Positions 24,291-31,381 of a stretch of DNA of 51,834 bases are shown here, one piece after another (within the stretch, counting starts at the first letter, position 1; each line of letters opens with the position of its first letter). Origin of the DNA: Nitrospira sp. (GTDB lineage: Bacteria > Nitrospirota > Nitrospiria > Nitrospirales > Nitrospiraceae); the NCBI GenBank assembly GCA_024331085.1, contig JANDJG010000006.1:1-51834 (forward strand). Reading direction: 5' to 3'. The translations under genes were made by a program, and so were the position numbers. The notes beneath the pieces are model-generated. The model made no database searches, was not told where the DNA came from, and was given only the letters and a program-made list of their open reading frames with translations.

Positions 24291-24746
24291 TTAGACGGCT
24301 TCCGTGCTCAAGATCAACAATTCTCCGGTCATGGTCGGGTGAAGCGAACAACGGAACTCGTGTTTTCCCGGACGGGACAGATCAAACCGCACGGTCGCAC
24401 CGCGATGTGGATCAAGAAAGACCCCGCCCAACCCTCGTCCGTACACGATCACCCCGTTCTGTTCGATCTGCGTAGAAAGCCCCTCGAACATCATTGAGCC
24501 GAAATCGTGCCGTTCCGCATCTTCGTTCCGCACCTTGATCACCGTCGGGAGTCCCAGACGCAACGCCCCCTGCTTGGTCCTGAACTTGTAGTCCTTGATG
24601 GTCACTTCCACCACCTGTTCCGGTTCGGACAGCGCAAGCTTTCCCGACACCTGCGTGCTCCCTGACGGACCGGGAAACCAGACCATCAGACCGGCCAGAC
24701 CGGCGATTATGACCCCCGTCCACCAGCGAGCCCATTGCTTGCTCAT
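24291..24746 (-). CDS. Membrane-anchored cupredoxin
   Basis: Blue-copper-like protein of 151 residues, anchored by an N-terminal segment (GVIIAGLAGLMVWFPG) with the fold outside the cytoplasm. Type-1 copper ligands are recognisable: His in AERHDFGS and the Cys-His-Met set in EFRCSLHPTMTGEL, the C(x)nH(x)nM pattern of plastocyanin-like folds. Strands such as VVEVTIKDYKFRTKQGALRL and ATVRFDLSRPGKHEF support the fold. Likely an electron carrier or copper-storage protein. GGGAGAG precedes the ATG. It is between two USP genes, 15 bp after the first, and belongs to the same operon. Confidence 0.88.
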   Translation of the reverse strand: MSKQWARWWTGVIIAGLAGLMVWFPGPSGSTQVSGKLALSEPEQVVEVTIKDYKFRTKQGALRLGLPTVIKVRNEDAERHDFGSMMFEGLSTQIEQNGVIVYGRGLGGVFLDPHRGATVRFDLSRPGKHEFRCSLHPTMTGELLILSTEAV

Positions 24747-24761
24747 GATCTCTCCCTTCGT

Positions 24762-25262
24762 TTAAGCGGAAACCGGCTGACCGCCGGTGGCCGGCAGAGG
24801 AACGGTCAACACGGGGCAACCGGCGGTACGGACGACCTTTTCCGCTGTGCTGCCGAAAAAGATCTTGTCCACGCTGCCCGCTCGCCCGCCGTAACTGCCC
24901 ATCACGATCAGATCCACGCGCCCCGTACGAGCGGCCTTGGCGATCTCGACGAACGGGGACCCTTCGACGATGGTGCGGGCGAGCGCCACCCCCTTGGCCT
25001 CTTTCGATTCCAACAACCGGCGCGCCTTCAGACGGGCATGATGACGCAGCCTCCGTCGTTGAGCCGTCGCATCGGACGGGACGGCCACGAGTCCTAGTCG
25101 GTTGAACGCCGCCAAAGTTCCCGTATCGATGACGTGCAAGACCGTCAGTTCGGCTCCGCATACACGCGCCATCTCGCAGGCGACTCGAAAGGCCTCGTCC
25201 GAACAGGGCGAGAAATCGACCGGCACGAGAATCTTTTTGAAGAGACCGGCTTGTTGAACCAT
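24762..25262 (-). CDS. Universal stress protein (single domain)
   Basis: 166 residues from ATG 25262, with GGAGGA 6 nt upstream. UspA fold: KKILVPVDFSPCSDEAFRVA at the start, VDLIVMGSYGGRAGSVDKIF and FGSTAEKVVRTAGCPVLTVP at the end, so the nucleotide-binding glycine pattern is present. First gene of the minus-strand run ending at 19391. A -24/-12 type promoter lies 26-41 bp upstream. The open frame extends to 25382, but the extension has no ribosome site and would include the promoter, so the internal ATG is preferred. Confidence 0.92.
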   Translation of the reverse strand: MVQQAGLFKKILVPVDFSPCSDEAFRVACEMARVCGAELTVLHVIDTGTLAAFNRLGLVAVPSDATAQRRRLRHHARLKARRLLESKEAKGVALARTIVEGSPFVEIAKAARTGRVDLIVMGSYGGRAGSVDKIFFGSTAEKVVRTAGCPVLTVPLPATGGQPVSA

Positions 25263-25287
25263 GGAATCCTCCTCTCTACCGGAAGCC

Positions 25288-25303
25288 AGCAAGGGCGGTG
25301 CCA
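25288..25303 (-). promoter_or_regulatory. Sigma-54 (-24/-12) promoter of the minus-strand USP operon
   Basis: On the minus strand TGGCAC-CGCCC-TTGCT: the invariant GG and GC are exactly 10 bp apart, and the -24 and -12 boxes match the RpoN consensus TGGCAC-N5-TTGCW. Transcription would start near 25277, giving a leader of about 15 nt with the GGAGGA ribosome site inside it. Confidence 0.65.
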
Positions 25304-25435
25304 CTTGAAGAACCTGTATCACATGGGCGATAGTGGCCGCACGATTCAGGGGAATCTCGGCCGGAACTCCGTCTTCTTTCACTTGAGCAAGGGTGGCGAG
25401 GGTAAGTGGGCTGCCGCCCTCGATCGTCGCAGAAG

Positions 25436-25483
25436 GGGGCTCCTTGCTACAGATGCAATCTTATCGATGTAGCAGAAGGCCCC
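25436..25483. promoter_or_regulatory. Inverted repeat midway between the divergent sigma-54 sites
   Basis: TTGCTACA (25444-25451) and TGTAGCA (25468-25474) form a 7-bp inverted repeat around 16 bp; flanking GGGGC and GGCCCC extend it imperfectly. It lies about 140-160 bp from each sigma-54-like box, where an enhancer-binding protein would bind. It could instead be an RNA hairpin. The rest of the 460-bp gap (25263-25721) holds no gene that I can support. Confidence 0.5.
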
Positions 25484-25597
25484 ACTGATGAAACGACTTT
25501 TGGGGTGACGAAAGGCTCAAGGTGGAACTTCTCTTGTCTGTTCACCCTTTTCACCCTTTGCTTTTTCCCACTGACGCCGGACGCAGCCGTGTGGAAA

Positions 25598-25613
25598 CGG
25601 CATCGGATTTGCT
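25598..25613 (+). promoter_or_regulatory. Sigma-54-like promoter of the plus-strand USP operon
   Basis: CGGCAT-CGGAT-TTGCT: GG and GC are 10 bp apart and TTGCT is consensus, but the -24 box departs at its first and last positions. It lies 109 bp before the USP start codon. Weaker than the minus-strand site. Confidence 0.45.
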
Positions 25614-25721
25614 GGGTCGGATTTACGGGATGGGAGCACGTCGCCGTTGTGGACGGCGATTCAACCGATGAGACAATGAAACCCATCATTTCGGTGCTTC
25701 CGCAAAAGGAAGGGGACATTC

Positions 25722-26585
25722 ATGAAACTTTTGCTCGCAGTCGACGGTTCAGACCACTCATATGAAGCGGTGCGCGCGCTGAAGTATTTGAGTCGCGCGG
25801 AAGAGCTGCATATCGTGCATGTCTTGGACGTCCCGACGCCGGCCTATCCCTCCATGATCCCTGAAGTGACGCGAGAGTTCTATGAGACAGCCGAGCGCAC
25901 CATGCGGGAAGAAGGCACGAGGCTGTTGGAGCGGATCGTGTCGCTGCTCCCGATGGAAGTCGGCCCGGTGACCAAGCATCTGGTCGTCGGATCTCCGGCG
26001 GATCAAATTATTGCGATGGCCGAACAATTCAAGGTGGACCTCGTGCTGCTCGGAACGCGCGGCTTCGGGCCGATCAAAGAACGGCTGTTGGGCAGCGTGG
26101 CCCATCGCGTGCTGACGTTCGCTCCGAGCGCCAAGCTGATTCTTCGTGGTCCGCTGAAAGCGTTGGACAAAGTCCTGCTCCCGCTGCGGGGCGCCGATGA
26201 CGCGGAACATGCGCTCCGATTTCTCCAACAACGGCCGTTCCGAAATCCACCTATGCTCACTCTCTTCACCGTCTTGCCCCATACCAAGCCGCCATGGCCG
26301 GTCAATGACGCCGCCGCCGAACAGATGGAAGCCCAGGCGCTCCGCGAGGCCGAGGCCTTCCTCAATGATACGGCGGCTAAATTGCCGGCTCTCGGCCATG
26401 AGACCCGGGTCGTCGCTTCGTTGGGCACTCCGGTCGAAGGGATTCTGAAAGAAGCCGGGGCCTGGCAGCCCGACCTCATTCTCATGGGATCCCGCGGGCG
26501 CAAAGGCGTCTCGCGGCTCGTGCTGGGCAGTGTCTCTCACGCGTTGTTGCACCAAGGAGCCTATCCATTGATGATCTTCAGTTGA
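25722..26585 (+). CDS. Tandem universal stress protein
   Basis: 287 residues. Domain 1: MKLLLAVDGSDHSYEAVRAL to LLGTRGFGPIKERLLGSVAH. Domain 2: DKVLLPLRGADDAEHALRFL to LMGSRGRKGVSRLVLGSVSH and YPLMIFS. The nucleotide-binding glycine pattern is clear in both, although the second domain lacks the usual VDGS at its start. AAAAGGAAGGGG precedes the ATG. First gene of a plus-strand run (USP, FmdB-like, cytochrome c, pncA, pncB, hydrolase) with gaps of no more than 35 bp or overlaps, so one transcript is likely. Confidence 0.93.
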   Translation: MKLLLAVDGSDHSYEAVRALKYLSRAEELHIVHVLDVPTPAYPSMIPEVTREFYETAERTMREEGTRLLERIVSLLPMEVGPVTKHLVVGSPADQIIAMAEQFKVDLVLLGTRGFGPIKERLLGSVAHRVLTFAPSAKLILRGPLKALDKVLLPLRGADDAEHALRFLQQRPFRNPPMLTLFTVLPHTKPPWPVNDAAAEQMEAQALREAEAFLNDTAAKLPALGHETRVVASLGTPVEGILKEAGAWQPDLILMGSRGRKGVSRLVLGSVSHALLHQGAYPLMIFS

Positions 26586-26598
26586 GAGGGAACCGGCC

Positions 26599-26763
26599 AT
26601 GCCCATGTATGAGTACAAGTGTCTCGATTGCGGAAAGGAATCGCTCCTGGTCGTGACGCTCAAGGCACATGAACAGGGAGACGTGGCCTGTCCGGCCTGC
26701 GGGAGCAAAAGGCTTGAGCAACGCTTCAGTCCGTTCATCGCGCACACGAGCAAGAAAAGTTAG
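26599..26763 (+). CDS. FmdB-type zinc-ribbon protein
   Basis: 54 residues, too short for the ORF track. MPMYEYKCLDCGKESLLVVT carries the first CxxC, and ACPACGSKRLEQRFSPFI the second, giving the four-Cys zinc ribbon of the FmdB/CxxC-CxxC-SSSS family. Members are putative regulators or chaperones of unknown function. The start lies 13 bp after the USP stop, with GAGGG ahead, and the stop lies 9 bp before the cytochrome start, so it is inside the operon. Confidence 0.88.
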   Translation: MPMYEYKCLDCGKESLLVVTLKAHEQGDVACPACGSKRLEQRFSPFIAHTSKKS

Positions 26764-26772
26764 GGGGCCTTC

Positions 26773-27153
26773 GTGCGCAGAAACAGAGAGGTCGCCGCGC
26801 TCATCGGTCTTGTGTCGCTCTTGGTTCTGATCGACTCGGCGATACCGGCCGGTCTTTCCGCGCAGGAGTATCCTCCCGATCCGGAACGAGGGAAAGCGAT
26901 TTATGCGCGCCACTGTCGCTCTTGCCACGGAGACAAGGGCGAGGGGAACGGGCCGTCGGCGGAGACCTTGCCCCTTCCGCCAGCCGATTTTCGCCATGTT
27001 CGGTCGATCCTCAAATCGGATGAGGACCTGTTGCGGGTGATCGAACATGGCGTCGTCTTCAGTCCGATGCACGCCTGGCGAGGACGGCTGGCCGATGAAG
27101 AAATGCAGGATGTGTTGGCCTACATTCGCCTGCTCTCACAATCCAGCCCGTGA
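26773..27153 (+). CDS. Periplasmic c-type cytochrome (monohaem)
   Basis: 126 residues starting with GTG. Signal peptide or anchor AALIGLVSLLVLIDSAIPAG ends near LSAQ. One haem-attachment motif, CRSCH, follows YPPDPERGKAIYARH; the distal ligand is probably Met in FSPMHAWRGRL. The fold matches class I cytochrome c (GKAIYARHC...GDKGEGNGPS...LADEEMQDVLAYIRLL). It is likely an electron carrier in the periplasm. The companion cupredoxin in the divergent operon suggests a shared electron-transfer role. It overlaps the ORF-track start of the next gene but not its true start. Confidence 0.9.
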   Translation: MRRNREVAALIGLVSLLVLIDSAIPAGLSAQEYPPDPERGKAIYARHCRSCHGDKGEGNGPSAETLPLPPADFRHVRSILKSDEDLLRVIEHGVVFSPMHAWRGRLADEEMQDVLAYIRLLSQSSP

Positions 27154-27188
27154 CATCCGGTTCGGCGCCGAGGACGACACCATCGACC

Positions 27189-27782
27189 ATGAACCTCCTG
27201 GTTGAAACACTGGACCCCCACGACGCGCTGATCCTCATCGACATCCAGAATGACTTTCTTCCCGGCGGTCCCCTCGGTGTCGCCGGCAGTGCAACCCTTC
27301 TCCCGGTGTGGGCGGAATATCTCCACCGCTTTGTGGCGCGGAGACTCTCCGTTTTTTTCACGCGCGATTGGCATCCTCAGGACCACTGCTCTTTCCAACA
27401 ACAAGGCGGCCCTTGGCCGCCTCACTGTCTGGCTGGGTCGCATGGCGCGCTGCCTCCCGACCACTTTCCAATTCCAGCGTCAGCCGTAATCATTTACAAA
27501 GGCATCGATCCGGACCACGACGCCTACTCCGGCTTTCAAGGAACGGCCCTCCACCGCCACCTTCAAGCCCTTGATGTCCGACGGCTCTTCATCGGCGGGC
27601 TGGCGACCGACTATTGCGTGCTGAACACCGTCAAGGATGCCCTCTCCCTCGGCTATGCCGTCCGTTTGCTGACGGACGCGATCAAGGCGGTCGACGTCCG
27701 GCCCGATGACGGCAAACGGGCCGAGCACGAGATGATCCGCCTGGGCGCTGTCCCAATCCGATTGGAGGATTTGGCCCGATGA
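27189..27782 (+). CDS. pncA: Nicotinamidase (pyrazinamidase)
   Basis: Hydrolyses nicotinamide to nicotinate for NAD salvage. 197 residues from ATG 27189, which begins MNLLVETLDPHDALILIDIQ; the ORF-track GTG at 27150 is rejected. Catalytic triad of the isochorismatase fold: D18 in LIDIQNDF, Lys in VIIYKGIDPDHDAYSGF and Cys in GLATDYCVLNT. The metal-site residues are in TRDWHPQDHCSF. Its stop overlaps the pncB start (ATGA), giving translational coupling. Together with pncB it forms a complete nicotinamide-to-nicotinate mononucleotide step. Confidence 0.95.
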   Translation: MNLLVETLDPHDALILIDIQNDFLPGGPLGVAGSATLLPVWAEYLHRFVARRLSVFFTRDWHPQDHCSFQQQGGPWPPHCLAGSHGALPPDHFPIPASAVIIYKGIDPDHDAYSGFQGTALHRHLQALDVRRLFIGGLATDYCVLNTVKDALSLGYAVRLLTDAIKAVDVRPDDGKRAEHEMIRLGAVPIRLEDLAR

Positions 27783-29134
27783 ACCCATCCCGAAGCGCCC
27801 TGCTCACCGACCTCTATGAACTCACCATGGCCCAGACGTACCTGGAACAGGACATGACCGAACCGGCCGTGTTTGAGTTGTTCGTCCGCAAACTGTCGCC
27901 CCATCGCAATTTCCTGATCGCCGCCGGCCTTGAACAGGTGTTGGACTTTCTCACCGGTTTGCGCGTCACGCAAGAAGAATTGGCGTGGCTTGAGGAGACC
28001 AGGTTGTTCAAGCCCCGCCTGCTGCACTTTTTGGAAACCCTGCGGTTCACCGGCGACGTGGCGGCCATGCCGGAGGGGACGCCGTTTTTCCCACACGAGC
28101 CGATTCTCCGCGTGGTGGCACCCCTGCCGATCGCGCAACTTGTCGAAAGCCGTGTCATGAATCTGCTGCACGTTCAGACCATGATCGCTTCCAAGGCGGC
28201 TCGGTCGGTCCTGGTGGCCAGGGGGAAACCCTTGATCGATTTCGGGCTGAGGCGGGCGCACGGCGCGGAGGCGGGGCTCCTCGCAGCGCGGGCCAGTTAT
28301 TTGGCTGGTTTTGCCGGCAGCGCCACCGTGTTGGCCGGCATGGCCTATGACATTCCCATCTATGGCACGATGGCCCATTCGTTCGTCCAGGCCCATCGCG
28401 ACGAACGGCAGGCCTTCGAGCACTTCGCCCAAGCGCAGCCGGACAACGCGATCTTTTTGATCGACACGTACGATACGGAGGCGGCCGCGCGACTCGTCGT
28501 CTCGATGGCCCCTTCGCTTAAGGCCAAGGGCATCACGGTCAAGGGTGTGCGATTAGACAGCGGCGATCTGGCCGCCCATGCACGGGCGGTTCGCCGAATT
28601 CTGGACGAGGGAGAGTTGTCTCACGCTCAGATTCTCGCAAGCGGCAATCTCGATGAATATCGGGTGCAATCACTGGTTGAAAGCGGGGCCCCGATCGACA
28701 GCTTCGCCGTCGGCACGGCCATGACCACGTCCGCCGATGCCCCGTCGTTGGATTGCGCGTACAAGCTGCAAGAATATGCCGGGCGTCCCTGTCGCAAGCG
28801 ATCGGAGGGCAAGGCGACATGGCCCGGTCGCAAACAGGTCTATCGTTCGCATACGGATGACGGCCTGCTCGACTACGACGTCGTCACCACACTGGAGGAC
28901 ATTCAAACGGGACTTCCTCTTCTCCAAGATGTGATGAAAGGCGGGAAACGTCTCGCCCCCTCCCCCAGCTTGCATGAGGTGCGCCGGTACGCCATGGACC
29001 GACTGGCCCAGCTTCCTCCTCCGTTACGCAACCTGGAGACGGCCCCACCCCATCCTGTTCGCATTGCCCCCGCATTACAAGCTCTGGCCCGGACAGTGGA
29101 CCAGGGTCTCGCCCACCAACAAGAAAGTCCTTGA
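27779..29134 (+). CDS. pncB: Nicotinate phosphoribosyltransferase
   Basis: Converts nicotinate and PRPP to nicotinate mononucleotide with ATP; 451 residues, a normal length. Motifs: LLTDLYELTMAQTYLEQDM at the start, FELFVRKLSPHRNFLIAAGL, DFGLRRAHGAEAGLLAARAS (active-site Arg/His), GTMAHSFVQAHRDERQAFEH, VKGVRLDSGDLAAHARAVR and ILASGNLDEYRVQSLVESGA. The C-terminal part contains the phosphate-binding AVGTAMTTSADAPSLDCAYK. ATGA overlap with pncA, and GAAGGAG for the next gene lies at its end, so the three genes are coupled. Placement in a USP operon suggests NAD recycling during stress. Confidence 0.95.
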   Translation: MNPSRSALLTDLYELTMAQTYLEQDMTEPAVFELFVRKLSPHRNFLIAAGLEQVLDFLTGLRVTQEELAWLEETRLFKPRLLHFLETLRFTGDVAAMPEGTPFFPHEPILRVVAPLPIAQLVESRVMNLLHVQTMIASKAARSVLVARGKPLIDFGLRRAHGAEAGLLAARASYLAGFAGSATVLAGMAYDIPIYGTMAHSFVQAHRDERQAFEHFAQAQPDNAIFLIDTYDTEAAARLVVSMAPSLKAKGITVKGVRLDSGDLAAHARAVRRILDEGELSHAQILASGNLDEYRVQSLVESGAPIDSFAVGTAMTTSADAPSLDCAYKLQEYAGRPCRKRSEGKATWPGRKQVYRSHTDDGLLDYDVVTTLEDIQTGLPLLQDVMKGGKRLAPSPSLHEVRRYAMDRLAQLPPPLRNLETAPPHPVRIAPALQALARTVDQGLAHQQESP

Positions 29135-29145
29135 AGGAGCAAGCC

Positions 29146-29799
29146 ATGACTGCTGTGCCTGAACATCACGTCTCAATCGCGAAAGGGTCGGTCGTCTTGG
29201 AGGGGGTGCTCGGCCTGCCGGCCGGCTCGGAGGGAGCGGTCATCTTCGCACATGGCAGCGGCAGCGGCCGATTCAGTCCGCGCAACAACTTCGTGGCCCA
29301 CCATCTTCAGCACCAGGGGCTCGCCACCCTGCTCCTTGATCTGCTCACGGAAGAGGAAGCGAACGACCGGAGCAAGGTCTTCGACATTGACCTTTTAGCG
29401 GATCGGCTTCTATTGGCCAAGGCATGGCTCGAATCGGACCAACGAACGAGGCATCTCCGGATCGGCTACTTCGGCGCCAGCACCGGCGCCGGCGCGGCAC
29501 TGCAAGCCGCCGCGCGACAGCCGTCGAACATTCACGCCGTCGTCTCAAGAGGCGGACGGCCGGACCTGGCCGAACCCTATCTCCCTCGCGTGACGGCCCC
29601 CACGCTCCTGATCGTCGGCGGTTATGATTTCCCCGTCATTGAACTGAACAGGGCTGCCTATGATGCGCTGACCTGCGAGAAGAAGCTGGTCATCATTCCC
29701 GGCGCCACTCATCTATTCGAGGAGCCGGGCACGTTAGAGCAGGTGGCGGAACAGGCAGGGAGTTGGTTTTTCCGGCACCTCCACTCATCCTCCCAGTGA
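29146..29799 (+). CDS. Alpha/beta hydrolase, dienelactone-hydrolase-like
   Basis: 217 residues from ATG 29146 (GAAGGAG 8 nt upstream); the TTG at 29131 overlaps pncB and is less likely. Alpha/beta-hydrolase features: AVIFAHGSGSGRFSPRNNFV, LRIGYFGASTGAGAALQAAA (here GASTG replaces the usual GxSxG, with Ser as nucleophile), PTLLIVGGYDFPVIELNRAA with the acid, and IIPGATHLFEEPGTLEQVAE with His. Substrate unknown. The 3' 90 bp exist again at 30577-30667, so the gene end was duplicated when the toxin-antitoxin segment entered. Same operon as pncB. Confidence 0.9.
   Translation: MTAVPEHHVSIAKGSVVLEGVLGLPAGSEGAVIFAHGSGSGRFSPRNNFVAHHLQHQGLATLLLDLLTEEEANDRSKVFDIDLLADRLLLAKAWLESDQRTRHLRIGYFGASTGAGAALQAAARQPSNIHAVVSRGGRPDLAEPYLPRVTAPTLLIVGGYDFPVIELNRAAYDALTCEKKLVIIPGATHLFEEPGTLEQVAEQAGSWFFRHLHSSSQ
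29690..29780 (+). repeat. Hydrolase 3'-end direct repeat, left copy
   Basis: 91 bp, 82 of 91 identical by hand count to 30577-30667; the last 40 bp match perfectly. It lies within the alpha/beta hydrolase gene and forms the left border of the toxin-antitoxin segment. Confidence 0.9.
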
Positions 29800-29838
29800 C
29801 AAGAGTGACATCTTAGGGGGGCGTGATATCCGGGAGGA

Positions 29839-30135
29839 TCACCTCCGCTCACATCGTTCAATCAACAGCTCTCTCAACTGCTCATAGACATCCCGTCGGG
29901 GGCCGATGAAGACAATATCGAGACAGCCTTCTTCATCATGAATCCGATAGATGATCCGATACGTCCGGACCCGATAAGACCGAAGACCCGCCAGCTCATA
30001 CTGAAGCACATGACCGGCAAGAGGATTCGCCACAAGATCTTTGACGCCTTGCTTGATCTCCCCCTTGACTTGAGGATGGAGCTTCCGAATTCGTTCGGCC
30101 GCTTCCCTGGTATAGCGTGCTCGATATCCTTTCAC
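29839..30135 (-). CDS. RelE/ParE-family toxin
   Basis: 98 residues. KGYRARYTREAAERIRKLHP, IKQGVKDLVANPLAGHVLQY, ELAGLRSYRVRTYRIIYRIH and DIVFIGPRRDVYEQL match the RelE/ParE toxin fold with its basic surface. Many members cleave ribosome-bound mRNA. The antitoxin gene lies 8 bp upstream on the same strand. The pair sits between the two copies of the hydrolase repeat, so it appears to be a separate, newly acquired unit. Confidence 0.92.
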   Translation of the reverse strand: MKGYRARYTREAAERIRKLHPQVKGEIKQGVKDLVANPLAGHVLQYELAGLRSYRVRTYRIIYRIHDEEGCLDIVFIGPRRDVYEQLRELLIERCERR

Positions 30136-30143
30136 AACGTTTC

Positions 30144-30410
30144 TCAGCCAAAGACCGCCTCATGGGAGACCCACTGTTCTTTCTCCGCCTGTTTCAAAGC
30201 TCGACGAAGTCCTCGCATCGTCTTCTGATCGCTGAGAATCTCGATCGTCTCCATCAGTCCCTCGAACTGATCCATACTCAGCAGGACTGCCGAGGGAACA
30301 CCGTCGCGCGTGATCGCCACAACCTCCTGTTTGTGTTTCATACGTCGGATCAAATCCAACAGCTTATCTTTGGCCTCACTCACCGAAACAAACTCGTCGA
30401 CTTGTGGCAT
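30144..30410 (-). CDS. Phd/YefM-family antitoxin
   Basis: 88 residues. MPQVDEFVSVSEAKDKLLDL is the Phd/YefM DNA-binding N-terminus, and RRMKHKQEVVAITRDGVPSA, VLLSMDQFEGLMETIEIL complete the fold; the C-terminus (ALKQAEKEQWVSHEAVFG) is the part expected to neutralise the toxin. GAGAGGGG precedes the ATG. It is the first gene of the module, so toxin and antitoxin are cotranscribed with antitoxin first, as usual for this class; autoregulation by the Phd domain is likely. Confidence 0.92.
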   Translation of the reverse strand: MPQVDEFVSVSEAKDKLLDLIRRMKHKQEVVAITRDGVPSAVLLSMDQFEGLMETIEILSDQKTMRGLRRALKQAEKEQWVSHEAVFG

Positions 30411-30576
30411 ACATACCCCTCTCTAGCTGTTTTAATGGCCATTATACTGGCTTGCTTTGATGCCGACAAGCACGTGGAAACTGCGAAGCCACAAACGTCG
30501 TCCGGCAGATGATGGAGCAGATCGATTGTAGGAGATGAACCTATCAACCCTTCGCCAACCTACGGGAAGAATCCAT

Positions 30577-30692
30577 TCATCTTTTCCGGCACAACCCACC
30601 TATTCGAGGAGCCGGGCACATTGGAACAGGTGGCGGAACAGGCAGGGAGTTGGTTTTTCCGGCACCTAACAAAAGAGGGGACGTCTCGCTGA
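30577..30692 (+). pseudogene. Duplicated 3' end of the hydrolase gene (right copy of the repeat)
   Basis: The frame reads IFSGTTHLFEEPGTLEQVAE, QAGSWFFRHLTKEGTSR and stop, matching the C-terminus of the hydrolase at 29700-29780 but with a different last eight residues. It has no promoter or start. It is the right border of the toxin-antitoxin segment, and probably the original end of the gene before the insertion. Confidence 0.85.
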
Positions 30693-30710
30693 AGTCAGTA
30701 TGACACGCCG

Positions 30711-31259
30711 TTATCGCTCTATTGACACCGATCGTTTCCGGACAAGCTCAGCAATCCTGCCAGCCGCTTCGTCGGCCGTCAGTTTAGTGGTGTCGATCGT
30801 CACATCGGGATGGAGGGGAGCCTCATAGGGATCTTGGAGTCCTGGTACGGTCAGTGATTCGCCCCGCTGGCCACGCTGATAAGTCCCCTTATAGTCCCGC
30901 TTCATACACAGGTCCAAGGGACAGACGACCGCCACTTCAATGAAGTGCGGGATCAGGCTCCTGGCAAAGTCGCGGTAAGCCCGCCGGTTGGCCGTGGCAT
31001 CAAAGATCACCGTCACCCCGTGCGCGACCAGTCTGCTACCCAGGAAAGCCAAGGCTCGATAAAAGAGATCTCGCTCTTCGCGGGAGTAGGTGGGCGCCGG
31101 AGTCAAGATCCGCCTTACGGCGTCGGACTCCAGGACCTCGACAATGTGGCCAACCGCTTCGAGCTTCGGCCTCAGCGCTGCTGCAATCGTGCTCTTGCCT
31201 GACGCAGGCAAACCGGTGAGCCAGACCGCGCACGCTCTGGAAGATCCCTGTGCCGCCAT
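30711..31259 (-). CDS. cysC: Adenylylsulfate (APS) kinase-like protein
   Basis: 182 residues. Walker A is VWLTGLPASGKSTIAAAL; the Walker-B/APS region reads VLESDAVRRILTPAPTYSRE where classic CysC has LDGDxxR; FDATANRRAYRDFAR, VAVVCPLDLCMKRDYKGTYQ, RGQRGESLTVPGLQDPYEAP complete the family pattern. It phosphorylates APS to PAPS if active, but the ESD in place of DGD is atypical, so substrate specificity is uncertain. The preceding gene on this strand is the APH-like kinase (122 bp), suggesting a joint role as a phosphoryl-transfer pair. Confidence 0.82.
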   Translation of the reverse strand: MAAQGSSRACAVWLTGLPASGKSTIAAALRPKLEAVGHIVEVLESDAVRRILTPAPTYSREERDLFYRALAFLGSRLVAHGVTVIFDATANRRAYRDFARSLIPHFIEVAVVCPLDLCMKRDYKGTYQRGQRGESLTVPGLQDPYEAPLHPDVTIDTTKLTADEAAGRIAELVRKRSVSIER

Positions 31260-31381
31260 CGGTCAATGATCAATGATTCATATGCCCCGGAACCACTCGC
31301 TGAAACAATCGCTCGGTACAGTCTGTCCCGCGAACATTCCCATCACGGCTGATGCTTATACATGACGACCGAAGTCATCCT

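Noticed and set aside
25406-25765. Plus-strand 119-aa ORF in the divergent USP gap
   Set aside because: Overlaps the inverted repeat, the sigma-54-like box and the USP start, and has no family resemblance or ribosome site.
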